Shown in pieces: positions 1 to 7,030 of a DNA stretch of 60,369 nt; within the stretch, counting starts at the first letter, position 1; each line of letters opens with the position of its first letter. The stretch lies in the NCBI GenBank assembly GCA_038234815.1, contig JBBQSU010000004.1:1-60369 (forward strand), in the 5' to 3' direction. Position numbers and translations under genes: made by a program. The notes beneath the pieces are model-generated. The model had not been told where the DNA came from and did not search any database. It saw only the letters and a list, made by a program, of their open reading frames with translations. Origin of the DNA: JBBQSU01 sp038234815 (GTDB taxonomy: Bacteria > Planctomycetota > Phycisphaerae > Tepidisphaerales > Tepidisphaeraceae).

Positions 1-1
1 C

Positions 2-124
2 CTTCGGGCCGCCGCCGCCCGAACCTTCGATGCTTTGGGGGAGGCGATCGACCGGGCCTTGGCTTCCATCACGCTCAGCGACTGCCAAGGCTTCTTCAGC
101 AACAGCGGCTATCTCGCTACGTGA
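2..124 (+). mobile_element. IS630-family transposase, C-terminal end (partial)
   Basis: Reading frame 2 is open from the window edge for 40 codons and stops at 122-124. It encodes an ARTFDALGEAIDRAL segment followed by CQGFFSNSGYLAT, which resembles the C-terminal tail of IS630-type DDE transposases (a helix, then a short aromatic-Gly-Tyr end just before the stop). The catalytic domain lies to the left of the window, so whether the transposase is intact cannot be judged. No clear terminal inverted repeat is visible between the stop and the neighbouring radical SAM gene. The assignment rests on recognising a short tail. It marks the left side of the window as a possible insertion point. Confidence 0.65.
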
Positions 125-254
125 AGCTGCGCGCTGCTCTAAAGGGGCCACAAACGGAGTCATCCTTTATTATGACCGATGCTGGCCCACATTCCCTCGC
201 CGTCACTGGCACACGCGGATGAGTAGCGACCCCCTCCAGTATATTCCGGCCAGA

Positions 255-1706
255 TCAAGCGAGCTGTTCAGCGGCCAACACTGTGGGCGGATGCGGGGTG
301 GGGGCATCGTGGCCGTGCCAGGCGGGGCCGCGGGACATGTCCAGGTCGTTTAGCCTGTCCCGATCGGCGCGATAGTTGCGGCGATAGGAGAGGTTGGCGA
401 TGAGCAGCGTCAGGATGCTGCGCCAGCGGCCAAGGCTTTTGGCGATTCGCCAGGTGGTTCGCCATGGCGAGTAAAATCCCTGCCAGCACTGGTCCATCTC
501 TTGCACCATCTGGTCCCACGACAGGTTCCTATAACGAGCCACCGGAAAACCGAGCGTGTAATACTGCCAATCCTGCGGAAACTGGTTGGCGGCGATGCGG
601 CCTTGGCTCGCCATTTGCTCCCACAGCCGGGTGCCGGGCAGCGGGGTTAGGAAGAGCGGGTTGAACAGATCGACACCATAGTGGCTGGCGGCTGCGGCAA
701 TCCGCCGGCCCGCGCCCGGGGTGTCGCTGTCCAGACCGAGAATGAATGACCCCACAACGACAATGCCATGGCGGTGGATGCGACGAATGCTCGCCCGCAG
801 GTCCCCGCCTTTGGCAATGTTATAGCGTTTGCCCAGCTCGGCCAGGCCTTGTTCTGAAATCGACTCAAAACCGATGAAAGTGCCCACACACCCGGCAAGC
901 ACGGCCAACTCTAGCAATTCCTCGTCATCGGCAAGATTGATGGTCGCCTGACATATCCACTTCTTCTTTACTCCTGCGGCGATCATGGCACGGAAGAGTT
1001 GCTTGGCCCGCAGCAGATGCTCCGGGCGGGTGCCGATCAGGTTGTCATCCACCACCAGCACCAAACGCTCTGGGATGGATGCGAACTCTCGAACCACCAC
1101 ATCGATGGGTCGGTGCCGATAGGAGCGGCCGTTGAACGCTGAGACGCTGCAGAAGTGGCAACTTAACGGGCATCCGCGGGTGGTCTGGATAGAACCGAAA
1201 GCATAGCCTTGGGGCAGAAGGTCGTGACGTGCCGGCGGAACGGAAGCCAAATCGACCTGGCTTCCCTCATACCGGGTTCGCAATAAACCGTGCCAGGCGT
1301 CGGCCAGCACCGTGGGCCAGATGGCTTCGGCCTCGCCGGTGACCACGGCATCAACCTCGGGCGACACTTCGTCAGTACACATGGAGGCATGGATGCCGCC
1401 CATGACCGTGGGGACACCAAGCCGGCGAAACTCCGCGGCGATTTCATACGCTCGTGGTGCTTGCGAAGTGAATGCGGTGATTCCGACCAAATCCGGCTTG
1501 GCCATTGCCGCAAAATCCTTCATGCCCAGATTTTCGTCGATAATAGTGACTTCCCACTCGGCCGGGGTCAGGGCGGCAAGCACCATCAGGCCGAGCGGTT
1601 TCCAGACCCGATACTTTCGCCAGCGGCTTGGTGTGGACATGCTCACCAGCGGATTGCACGGGTTGATCAGGTACAAAAGCTTGCGTGCGTTGCTCGCGAT
1701 ATCCAT
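255..1706 (-). CDS. B12-binding domain radical SAM protein
   Basis: This 483-residue protein has an N-terminal cobalamin-binding-like Rossmann region (about residues 10-140, with VMGGIHASM and DAVVTGEAE segments) followed by a radical SAM core. The core carries the CxxxCxxC cluster motif at C179, C183 and C186 in RGCPLSCHFCSV, which binds a [4Fe-4S] cluster for S-adenosylmethionine cleavage. A conserved FIGFES segment and a TPLPGTRLW segment follow, as in the BchE/HpnP/HpnR-like class of methylases and cyclases. The final 100 residues are basic and rich in aromatic residues, as in DUF4070-type tails. The substrate cannot be deduced: family members modify hopanoids, porphyrins, phosphonates or lipids. 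It stands alone between an IS remnant and an unexplained intergenic stretch. Confidence 0.85.
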   Translation of the reverse strand: MDIASNARKLLYLINPCNPLVSMSTPSRWRKYRVWKPLGLMVLAALTPAEWEVTIIDENLGMKDFAAMAKPDLVGITAFTSQAPRAYEIAAEFRRLGVPTVMGGIHASMCTDEVSPEVDAVVTGEAEAIWPTVLADAWHGLLRTRYEGSQVDLASVPPARHDLLPQGYAFGSIQTTRGCPLSCHFCSVSAFNGRSYRHRPIDVVVREFASIPERLVLVVDDNLIGTRPEHLLRAKQLFRAMIAAGVKKKWICQATINLADDEELLELAVLAGCVGTFIGFESISEQGLAELGKRYNIAKGGDLRASIRRIHRHGIVVVGSFILGLDSDTPGAGRRIAAAASHYGVDLFNPLFLTPLPGTRLWEQMASQGRIAANQFPQDWQYYTLGFPVARYRNLSWDQMVQEMDQCWQGFYSPWRTTWRIAKSLGRWRSILTLLIANLSYRRNYRADRDRLNDLDMSRGPAWHGHDAPTPHPPTVLAAEQLA

Positions 1707-2237
1707 TCCAGTGTGCCTCTAAAGTTTGCCTGGCGCCGGTCGCTGGCGGTGGCCAGTTCCCAAGCGAATCTGTCGCTACCAAGAAATCTTGAGGCGACTC
1801 ACCGGCGGAGCCTGCGCCGCCTCGTCGGGATGGGGCTAATCGGGATACGATCCCGCCCAACTGGCGTACCAAGCAACCACCACAACCGCCGCAAGGGCGG
1901 CGATGGGAAGGCTAGGCTCGGCTAAACGGGATCACCCGACGACGTGCTCGTGCGTGTGGCAATCCTTGCCGACGATGTTGGGGGGCATTCTACTCGTTCA
2001 CTTCATCTGCGGGAATGGTACTTCATCCGGCACGCATATACCCGGTGCGGCGATCCATTGTGGGTATCTTCCCTTTGAAATAGGGCACCACAGGCCGCGG
2101 TACGCCGAAATCTATGCTCACCCAGTGAATGACCGAGCAAGCATAGATCTGCGCGTACGCCGACCTGTGGCACCCAACGCATCGATTCAAACCGCCACAA
2201 AGGAGAGTTACCCCCTATGTGGCGGCGCCACCACGCC
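1707..2237. other. Gene-poor intergenic stretch with a long stem-loop
   Basis: About 530 bases separate the radical SAM start from the stop of the next minus-strand lipoprotein gene. The open frames here show no recognisable protein character or start signals. The stretch does contain a long inverted repeat at 2101-2157, listed separately, and a small GC hairpin near 1890. Nothing else is supported. Confidence 0.5.
2101..2157. repeat. Symmetrical two-part stem-loop
   Basis: A perfect 9-bp inverted repeat (atctatgct at 2110-2118 with agcatagat at 2140-2148) encloses a 21-nt loop. It is extended, after a symmetric 4/4 internal loop, by a 5-bp outer stem (tacgc at 2101-2105 with gcgta at 2153-2157). 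No T-run follows on either strand, so it is not a classical terminator. It lies downstream of the lipoprotein gene and upstream of the radical SAM gene on the minus strand. It could be a 3' end structure, a leader element or a protein-binding palindrome. Confidence 0.45.
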
Positions 2238-2645
2238 TTATGGGGCGATGACCTTGACCGTAAACTGCGTCGATGTGGGCTGGCCGGTTTCCGGAGTGGC
2301 GTTCACATACACCACGTAGTCACCGAGGGCGGCATCCCGGTCCGCGGTCACTTGCACGTGCAGATTGGGTTTTTCACTACTCTTGATCAAAACGCGCCCG
2401 GGCTGAACGTTGATGCCGTCGGTGGTTTTAATCGTGAGGCTCACGTCTCGTTTGAAGAAATCCGCGCGGTTAAGCGTAACGGCAACGCTTTGGGATTCGC
2501 CTTGCTTGATCTCGGTTCTAGAGGACGGAACGACGATCGTAAATCCCTGTCCCTCCGGCTGGCTGCCGCCGCGGGGACTACTTGATTGGCAGCCGATAGT
2601 GCCGGCCAAAGCCAATGCGATCACGATTGAAAGTACGGTTTTCAT
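2238..2645 (-). CDS. Small lipoprotein with Ig-like/NEW3-like fold
   Basis: This 135-residue protein starts with a typical lipoprotein signal (MKTVLSIVIALALAG, then TIGC with Cys19 as the acylation site). About 100 residues of alternating beta-strand character follow, with a YVVYVNATPETG segment typical of Ig-like or NEW3-type beta-sandwich domains. It should sit anchored at the outer face of the cytoplasmic membrane or in the outer membrane. No enzymatic motif is visible. It belongs to a run of small envelope-type genes at this edge of the window and its function is unknown. Confidence 0.75.
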   Translation of the reverse strand: MKTVLSIVIALALAGTIGCQSSSPRGGSQPEGQGFTIVVPSSRTEIKQGESQSVAVTLNRADFFKRDVSLTIKTTDGINVQPGRVLIKSSEKPNLHVQVTADRDAALGDYVVYVNATPETGQPTSTQFTVKVIAP

Positions 2646-2686
2646 AAAAATTCCTTTGTAAGGGGTGAATGGACTTGTAAAAAATA

Positions 2687-3007
2687 TTACCGGTGCGGTA
2701 TTGCCGAAGCTTTTCTATCTATTGCGCTGGACCTCCTATGGTAGGCTGTGGTGAAGATCGTTGTCGCAGTGTTTTCGAGAGGGGGAAGAGTTCTGGGCGC
2801 TGGCTCGCGGGCGGCCATCAAATACAGATACCTGTCGAAACCGCAGCGGATGGACTGATCGCCCTTCTCGCCCGCCGCCACCTGTTCGTCATTACGCGTA
2901 ATCCCCCGGCGGTGATCCGGCAAAATGCGGAAAAGCCGGCGCGTGCCATCGACACACTTGGATTGAAAGATCGCCGGTGCCTCGCTGCTTATATTCACTA
3001 TGCTCAT
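2687..3007 (-). CDS. Possible small hypothetical protein
   Basis: From an ATG at 3005-3007, preceded at a sensible distance by a purine-rich AAAGGAA ribosome-binding-like sequence, the frame stays open for 106 codons and fills the gap between two better supported genes. The product begins MSIVNISSEAPAIFQSKCVD. It is rich in Arg and mixed residues and has no membrane segment or recognised motif. The good ribosome-binding site and placement argue for a gene; the lack of recognisable homology and the GC-rich background argue for caution. It may be an orphan or a decayed reading frame. Confidence 0.35.
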   Translation of the reverse strand: MSIVNISSEAPAIFQSKCVDGTRRLFRILPDHRRGITRNDEQVAAGEKGDQSIRCGFDRYLYLMAAREPAPRTLPPLENTATTIFTTAYHRRSSAIDRKASAIPHR

Positions 3008-3032
3008 CGCAGAGTTCCTTTTCGTGTAGTTC

Positions 3033-3461
3033 TCAAGAGGGCTTGACCGCGCAGTTCCCGTTCCACGTGGCTGCGGGAATACCCTCGGTAAGTTGGAACA
3101 CCTGAACCATCGTCCCGCTGGTAAAGACCTGTACCACCGTGCCCGTAGTGGTTTCGACCTCGGCGACAGACTCGCGCACGTCCACGCCGGTAATTCGCTT
3201 GATTTCCATGCGCAACGGTTCGGCGGAAGTGGCGAACAACTGCCGGTGAAACTCCTGCACCTCCGAGGCACCGGTGGTGGTTTTGGCAAGAGCGCGTTCG
3301 GCGACGGACAGGGCATCATGCAGGGTGATGACCAGTGTGTCGGCGCTCAACACCACCGTCACCGCGCCCGGCGCAATGCCGGTCCGCCGCTGCTGAAAAT
3401 CCGCCGCGGCTTTGGCCACCTGCTGTGCCATCGTTAGTCTGGGGTTGTCCATCGGATTCAC
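3033..3461 (-). CDS. DUF2294 (MpsC-like) domain protein, divergent copy
   Basis: This 142-residue protein has the family pattern of an N-terminal helix, a VTVVLSADTLVITLHDALS strand-turn-strand, a helix ending in EPLRMEIKRITGVDV, and a closing beta-hairpin ending in a QVFQLTE strand. This matches the layout of the neighbouring, more canonical DUF2294 protein at 4386-4766. That Pfam family is now linked to MpsC of the MpsABC bicarbonate/cation uptake system in staphylococci, but no MpsA or MpsB partner is visible here. The basic GRGPKD-type segment of the other copy is replaced by RTGIAPGAV, so the role may differ. Expected to be cytoplasmic. Family membership is fairly secure; function is not. 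Confidence 0.6.
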   Translation of the reverse strand: MNPMDNPRLTMAQQVAKAAADFQQRRTGIAPGAVTVVLSADTLVITLHDALSVAERALAKTTTGASEVQEFHRQLFATSAEPLRMEIKRITGVDVRESVAEVETTTGTVVQVFTSGTMVQVFQLTEGIPAATWNGNCAVKPS

Positions 3462-3525
3462 TCAACAGGATTCATTCCTGTCCAGACTATATCCCGGCGT
3501 CTTTCATCGGGCCGATCGCTTTCCA

Positions 3526-3690
3526 TCAGAACCCAGGATGGATGACTCCAAAAAGCATCAGTAGCAGAAGGATCAGCAGAATGGTTCCCAGTCCGCCCAT
3601 GGGGGCATAGCCCCAGGTTCTGCTGTGAGGCCATCTCGGCATCGCCCCCACGAGCAACAAAACGATGATGATGAGAAGGATAAGTCCCAT
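3526..3690 (-). CDS. DUF3309-like small membrane protein
   Basis: A 54-residue open frame starts at the ATG at 3688-3690. It has a hydrophobic N-terminal helix (GLILLIIIVLLLVGAMP), a central RWPHSRTWGYAP segment, and a second hydrophobic helix (TILLILLLLMLFGVIHPGF). The two helices joined by a short Trp/Gly/Tyr-rich loop are the signature of DUF3309-type proteins, which are usually 50-55 residues long. It lies between a DUF2294 gene and a small lipoprotein gene on the same strand. Family members are of unknown function. Confidence 0.75.
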   Translation of the reverse strand: MGLILLIIIVLLLVGAMPRWPHSRTWGYAPMGGLGTILLILLLLMLFGVIHPGF

Positions 3691-3721
3691 ACGAGTCTCC
3701 AATTTCTGCCATGGCGAGAGG

Positions 3722-3919
3722 TTACTTGCTTTCCTTGTGCTCGGTCGTGTTCGTCACCCCGCCATCGGGTGATTTGGTCGTCTTACTGCTGTCCTTCACG
3801 GTCGAACCATCCGTTCTCTTTTGGACCTTCGTATCCTCCGACACGGTTCTATCGCAGCCGACGACGAAGACGCCGGTGACCAACGTGGCCAACACAAAAA
3901 CCAAAGGAAACGCTTTCAT
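3722..3919 (-). CDS. Small hydrophilic lipoprotein
   Basis: This 65-residue protein has a clear lipoprotein signal (hydrophobic core LVFVLATLVTGVFVV followed by GC, lipidated Cys22). A 43-residue, highly charged Lys/Thr/Asp/Ser-rich tail follows with no predicted fold (TKVQKRTDGSTVKDSSKTT). Such short lipoproteins resemble stress-induced or envelope-spacer peptides, but no family is recognised. It begins a minus-strand group with the DUF3309-like gene and the divergent DUF2294 gene. Confidence 0.7.
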   Translation of the reverse strand: MKAFPLVFVLATLVTGVFVVGCDRTVSEDTKVQKRTDGSTVKDSSKTTKSPDGGVTNTTEHKESK

Positions 3920-4051
3920 ACAAATTCCTTAAGTTGTGATCGCACTAGATAATGATCTGCGGTCGCGACGATATGTCGCAACGCGGACATCACCCAATCC
4001 GATCCGCCATCTTCTTGCTCAGACTGGGTTCCGTCACCACGGATTACCAAT

Positions 4052-4190
4052 GCCAAAAAAAAGCCGACGCGACTTAACGCCCTGAGGGGTTCGGTCGCGT
4101 CGGCTTACTCGTTGATAGACCTCCCCCGCCCGGGGGCTGCCCTTCATCTAGTCTTCCGATGTTTTTCTTTCCTGCTTTGGCGGCAGGCTC
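4052..4190 (-). ncRNA. Candidate structured small RNA
   Basis: Upstream of the orphan terminator, the minus strand can fold into successive elements. The first is a CCTGC/GCAGG hairpin (4171-4187). The second is an AGAC/GTCT stem (4117-4120 with 4151-4154) enclosing a CCCCC/GGGGG hairpin (4123-4136). The third is the 13-bp terminator stem. A TATATA/TATAGT-type -10 sequence on the minus strand sits at 4191-4198, just before the first hairpin, though no good -35 is seen. No open reading frame fits. Together these suggest a transcript of about 130-140 nt, either a small RNA or a riboswitch-like leader that ends before any gene. I do not recognise an Rfam family. Confidence 0.45.
4055..4106 (-). 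terminator. Strong Rho-independent-like terminator
   Basis: A perfect 13-bp inverted repeat (aagccgacgcgac at 4061-4073 with gtcgcgtcggctt at 4094-4106) is followed on the minus strand by a run of eight U residues (A-run at 4055-4062 on the plus strand). No protein-coding gene on the minus strand ends just before it. This suggests it terminates a non-coding transcript starting somewhere above 4106. Confidence 0.75.
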
Positions 4191-4385
4191 ACTATATATT
4201 GAACCTGCCCGCGGAATGCGATCGTAGGAAGCTCAATTAAGGATATCAAGGTAGTAATTGGAATTGCTTCTCGCGTCTGCTATATTTGCGTGCGAGCCAT
4301 GTGAAAGATGCCGAAATTTGCACCCGCACAGACAGGGTCGTGATGACCACCCACGCAGGGAAGGGCGGCCGTTGGAGTTTGCCGA

Positions 4386-4766
4386 ATGAAGACGCAAGGC
4401 GAGATTGAAGCGGCCATCAGCGATGGCATCAGCCGCTTCGAGCAGGACTACATGGGCCGCGGGCCAAAGGACGTGCGCGCCCACCTTATTGGCGATCTAC
4501 TCGTGGTTCGCCTCCAAGGCGTACTGACCGCGGCCGAGCAGCACCTGGTCAAGTCGCTCCCGTCGGACAAGGGCCGAGATCTGCTGAAAGAAGTGCGGAC
4601 CCATCTGATCGAAACCGCCCGGCCAATGATGGAAGCCATGGTGCAGGAGACCACCGGCGTGAAGGTGCTCAGCCTTCACCACGACATTAGCACCGCGACC
4701 GGAGAGGAAATGGTGCTATTTACACTGACTGAGTCCCCGCTCGTCCGCGAAGCCAGGAAGAAATAG
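4386..4766 (+). CDS. DUF2294 (MpsC-like) domain protein, canonical copy
   Basis: This 126-residue protein has the hallmarks of the DUF2294 family: a GRGPKDVRAHLIGDLLVV segment at about 26-43, a RLQGVLTAAEQHL helix, and a RTHLIETARPMMEAM helix leading to TGVKVLSLHHDIS (residues about 91-103), followed by a VLFTLTE strand. The family includes MpsC, associated with the MpsAB bicarbonate/cation transport system, but proteins like this are often encoded alone. It is likely a cytoplasmic protein of uncertain function. It is divergent from the minus-strand lipoprotein group. A short hairpin with T-run follows at 4821-4838. Confidence 0.75.
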   Translation: MKTQGEIEAAISDGISRFEQDYMGRGPKDVRAHLIGDLLVVRLQGVLTAAEQHLVKSLPSDKGRDLLKEVRTHLIETARPMMEAMVQETTGVKVLSLHHDISTATGEEMVLFTLTESPLVREARKK

Positions 4767-4820
4767 CGATTGAAGTCACGGGCAGCTCCCACGAGATTAA
4801 GGAAGCGTCATAAATTATTC

Positions 4821-4838
4821 CCGCTGCCAGCGGTTTTT
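4821..4838 (+). terminator. Short hairpin terminator after the DUF2294 gene
   Basis: The stem ccgct/agcgg (4821-4825 with 4829-4833) with a 3-nt loop is followed directly by TTTTT on the plus strand, 55 bases after the DUF2294 stop. The stem is short, so efficiency is uncertain. A separate 6-bp palindrome (ggtcat/atgacc, 4874-4893) lies between it and the fliA stop and could end the flagellar transcript on the minus strand. Confidence 0.4.
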
Positions 4839-5027
4839 GCTCCACTCCTGATGAATTCCATCAGACATTAAGGGGTCATCATACATTATGACCGTTTGGC
4901 AATTTCTCCGGCATAGGTCCCCGGCGCGTGGATCTCCCATTCGCCCATCGCCCGGCGAATGCCCGGTCGCGGCGCGATGCGGGCTATCGTCGATAATTCT
5001 GGACTCTGCAAACCGCGCACACCACAA

Positions 5028-5816
5028 TCACGCGGTCTGAACTTCGTGAAATTCCTTTTTCCGGTCGGCCATTTGGGCCTTGAGGCGGGCCAGAATCGAA
5101 CTGTGCATCTGGCTCACACGGGATTCGCTCAGGTCCAGCGTCGCGCCGATTTCTTTCATCGTCATTTCCTCGAAATAATAGAGGACGATGATGAGCCTTT
5201 CGGCGCGGGTTAGACCCTTGGTGATGAGTTCTTTAAGGTCTTTCCGCTGGATCTCACGCACCGGATCGTTGCCGCGCTTGTCTTCAAGGATGTCTATTTC
5301 GCGGACATCCTTGTTGCTGTCGGTTTCAAACCATTTGCGGGATAGCGAGACCACACCGACCGCCGATGAATCCTTGGCCATTTTCTCAAACTCGGACGGC
5401 GAGACTTGCAGGCGCTTGGCCAGCTCCTCGTTGGTCGGCGATCGGCCTAGTTCCAGTTCCAGTTGCTGGTTGGCCAGATTCACTTTGTGCGAGCGGCTGC
5501 GGACCAGTCGCGGGACCCAGTCCATCGAACGAAGCTCGTCGAGGATGGCCCCGCGGATGCGCGGCGCGCAGTAGGTTTCAAATTTCACGCCGCGTTCCAT
5601 GTCGAAGGCATTGATGGCGTCCATCAAGCCGAACAGGCCGACCTGCAACAGGTCATCCAGTTCAACTTCGGCCGGTAGCTTCACATGAATGCGCTCGGCG
5701 TTGTAGCGCACCAGGTGAAGGTAATTTTCCATCAGCATGTTGCGAAGACTTTCGGACTTAGTCTTCTTGTACTCGATCCACACGTCCTTGATATCACGAG
5801 TTGGGGCCTTGGCCAT
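5028..5816 (-). CDS. fliA: Flagellar RNA polymerase sigma factor (sigma-28)
   Basis: This 262-residue protein shows the FliA/WhiG architecture: region 2 with DLLQVGLFGLMDAINAFD and ETYCAPRIRGAILDELR (about residues 55-98), a region 3 helix set (PTNEELAKRLQVSP), and region 4 with LTRAERLIIVLYYFEEMTM and a helix-turn-helix ending SESRVSQMHSSIL (about 203-248). It directs polymerase to late flagellar promoters. It is the last gene of the long minus-strand flagellar locus, as often seen downstream of flhF/flhG. No anti-sigma factor FlgM is visible in the window. The length and motifs are normal. Confidence 0.95.
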   Translation of the reverse strand: MAKAPTRDIKDVWIEYKKTKSESLRNMLMENYLHLVRYNAERIHVKLPAEVELDDLLQVGLFGLMDAINAFDMERGVKFETYCAPRIRGAILDELRSMDWVPRLVRSRSHKVNLANQQLELELGRSPTNEELAKRLQVSPSEFEKMAKDSSAVGVVSLSRKWFETDSNKDVREIDILEDKRGNDPVREIQRKDLKELITKGLTRAERLIIVLYYFEEMTMKEIGATLDLSESRVSQMHSSILARLKAQMADRKKEFHEVQTA

Positions 5817-5902
5817 GTTTGCTCCCGGGTCTGGGGTTGACGATCCATCACGGCGGCGACCGGATTAAAGGTCGCCACTTCACGTTATCGGTCAGATAAG
5901 AT

Positions 5903-6127
5903 TCATTTCATCACAATTTTTTCATTTTTGTCTTTAGCTCCTGATTGTTCACTCACCATTTTTTGCGCCATCGCGCCGACGATCTGTCCAAGCACAAACG
6001 TGCCGGCCATTGCTATCACCGCACGCAAAACCACGGTTACGAAGGTATTATCGGCCTGCACCGCACCGACGATCAGGCATAGGGCAAAAGCCAGGAGCGA
6101 TAATGTCGCGGCAATTCGATTCGCCAT
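5903..6127 (-). CDS. Small two-helix membrane protein between flhG and fliA
   Basis: This 74-residue protein has two hydrophobic segments (about residues 8-25 and 29-54, including VVLRAVIAMAGTFVLG) and a short charged C-terminal tail (SGAKDKNEKIVMK). The small size, position inside the flagellar locus 15 bases after flhG and 86 bases before fliA, and good frame quality support a real gene. It is not a recognised flagellar component. It could be a helper for FlhF/FlhG localisation or for export-gate assembly, but nothing in the sequence proves that. Confidence 0.6.
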   Translation of the reverse strand: MANRIAATLSLLAFALCLIVGAVQADNTFVTVVLRAVIAMAGTFVLGQIVGAMAQKMVSEQSGAKDKNEKIVMK

Positions 6128-6142
6128 TGCGTTCCCTCGGCT

Positions 6143-7000
6143 TTACTTTCTGAACCACCGGCTCATGCGGTTGAAGAATCCCGCGCCGTCCAGCCGGGTT
6201 GGGGCAAGCCCTTGTTCCAGCCGCATGGCCAGTTGCGCGATGCAGGCTGCGGCCGGACAATTGGGCGATAACAGGGCGAACGGCACGCGCCGCCGAACCG
6301 CCAGAAGCACTTGTTCGTCGTGGACCATCTGTCCGGCGTCGTAAATGGTGACACCGAGAAACTGCCGCGCCACTTTGGCGATGCGTTCATAGACGATTTC
6401 ACCTTCGCCGGGGGCACGAACCTGATTAACCAGCAGACTGATCCGGCGATCCCCACCGTCCCGGCTCATCACCTTGATGACGGCATAAGCGTCGGTAATG
6501 GCCGTCGGCTCGGGCGTGGTTACCACCAGCACCTGATCGGCAGCACGGGTAAAGGTCAGCACGTTGGCGCTGATGCCGGCACCGGTATCAATGAGCAAAA
6601 TGTCGGTGGTCTCTTCCAGCTCTGATAGAGAATTAACCAGGTGCTGGCGGTCGAAATCGGTTAGATCAGCCATGCGGGCCAGGCCCGACGCCCCCCCGAC
6701 CAGCCGAAACCCGCCCGGCGCCGGCGTCATCACGTCCTTCAGTTCCCGTTTCCGGGCGATGACATGCGACAGATTGGCCGGCAGATCGACATTGCACAGG
6801 ACATCGGCGTTAGCCAGGCCAAGGTCGGCGTCCAGCAGCACGACATCTTTGCCCGCAGCGGCGAATTTGACCGCCAGATTAACCGCGACGTTACTTTTCC
6901 CCACGCCGCCCTTGCCACTTGTAATGGCAATGACCGTGGCGCGCGCCCGTTGTCGCATCAGCGATCGCAGTTCGGTGGCTTGGTCTATGACGAGAGACAT
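6143..7000 (-). CDS. flhG: MinD-like ATPase FlhG (flagellar number/placement)
   Basis: This 285-residue ParA/MinD-family ATPase has the deviant Walker A motif KGGVGKS at residues 30-36, a DADLGLANAD segment, and DTGAGIS as the Walker B-like region (about 138-144). An N-terminal DQATELRSLM stretch resembles the FlhG activator helix that stimulates FlhF GTPase activity. The protein ends with an amphipathic segment (RMSRWFRK) of the kind that serves as a membrane-targeting helix in MinD/FlhG. It regulates flagellar number and C-ring assembly together with FlhF, encoded 30 bases upstream. Confidence 0.93.
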   Translation of the reverse strand: MSLVIDQATELRSLMRQRARATVIAITSGKGGVGKSNVAVNLAVKFAAAGKDVVLLDADLGLANADVLCNVDLPANLSHVIARKRELKDVMTPAPGGFRLVGGASGLARMADLTDFDRQHLVNSLSELEETTDILLIDTGAGISANVLTFTRAADQVLVVTTPEPTAITDAYAVIKVMSRDGGDRRISLLVNQVRAPGEGEIVYERIAKVARQFLGVTIYDAGQMVHDEQVLLAVRRRVPFALLSPNCPAAACIAQLAMRLEQGLAPTRLDGAGFFNRMSRWFRK

Positions 7001-7030
7001 TTTATTACCTCAATGATTGCAAAAAAACGT

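Noticed and set aside
255..1706. Naming the radical SAM protein a hopanoid methylase
   Set aside because: The B12-binding plus radical SAM layout is shared by many enzymes, and no hopanoid genes are nearby.
5885..5910. Possible sigma-28 promoter (ACCGATAA) before fliA on the minus strand
   Set aside because: The -35-like GAAA is spaced 13 bases away instead of about 15, and it overlaps the end of the upstream gene. Too weak to list.
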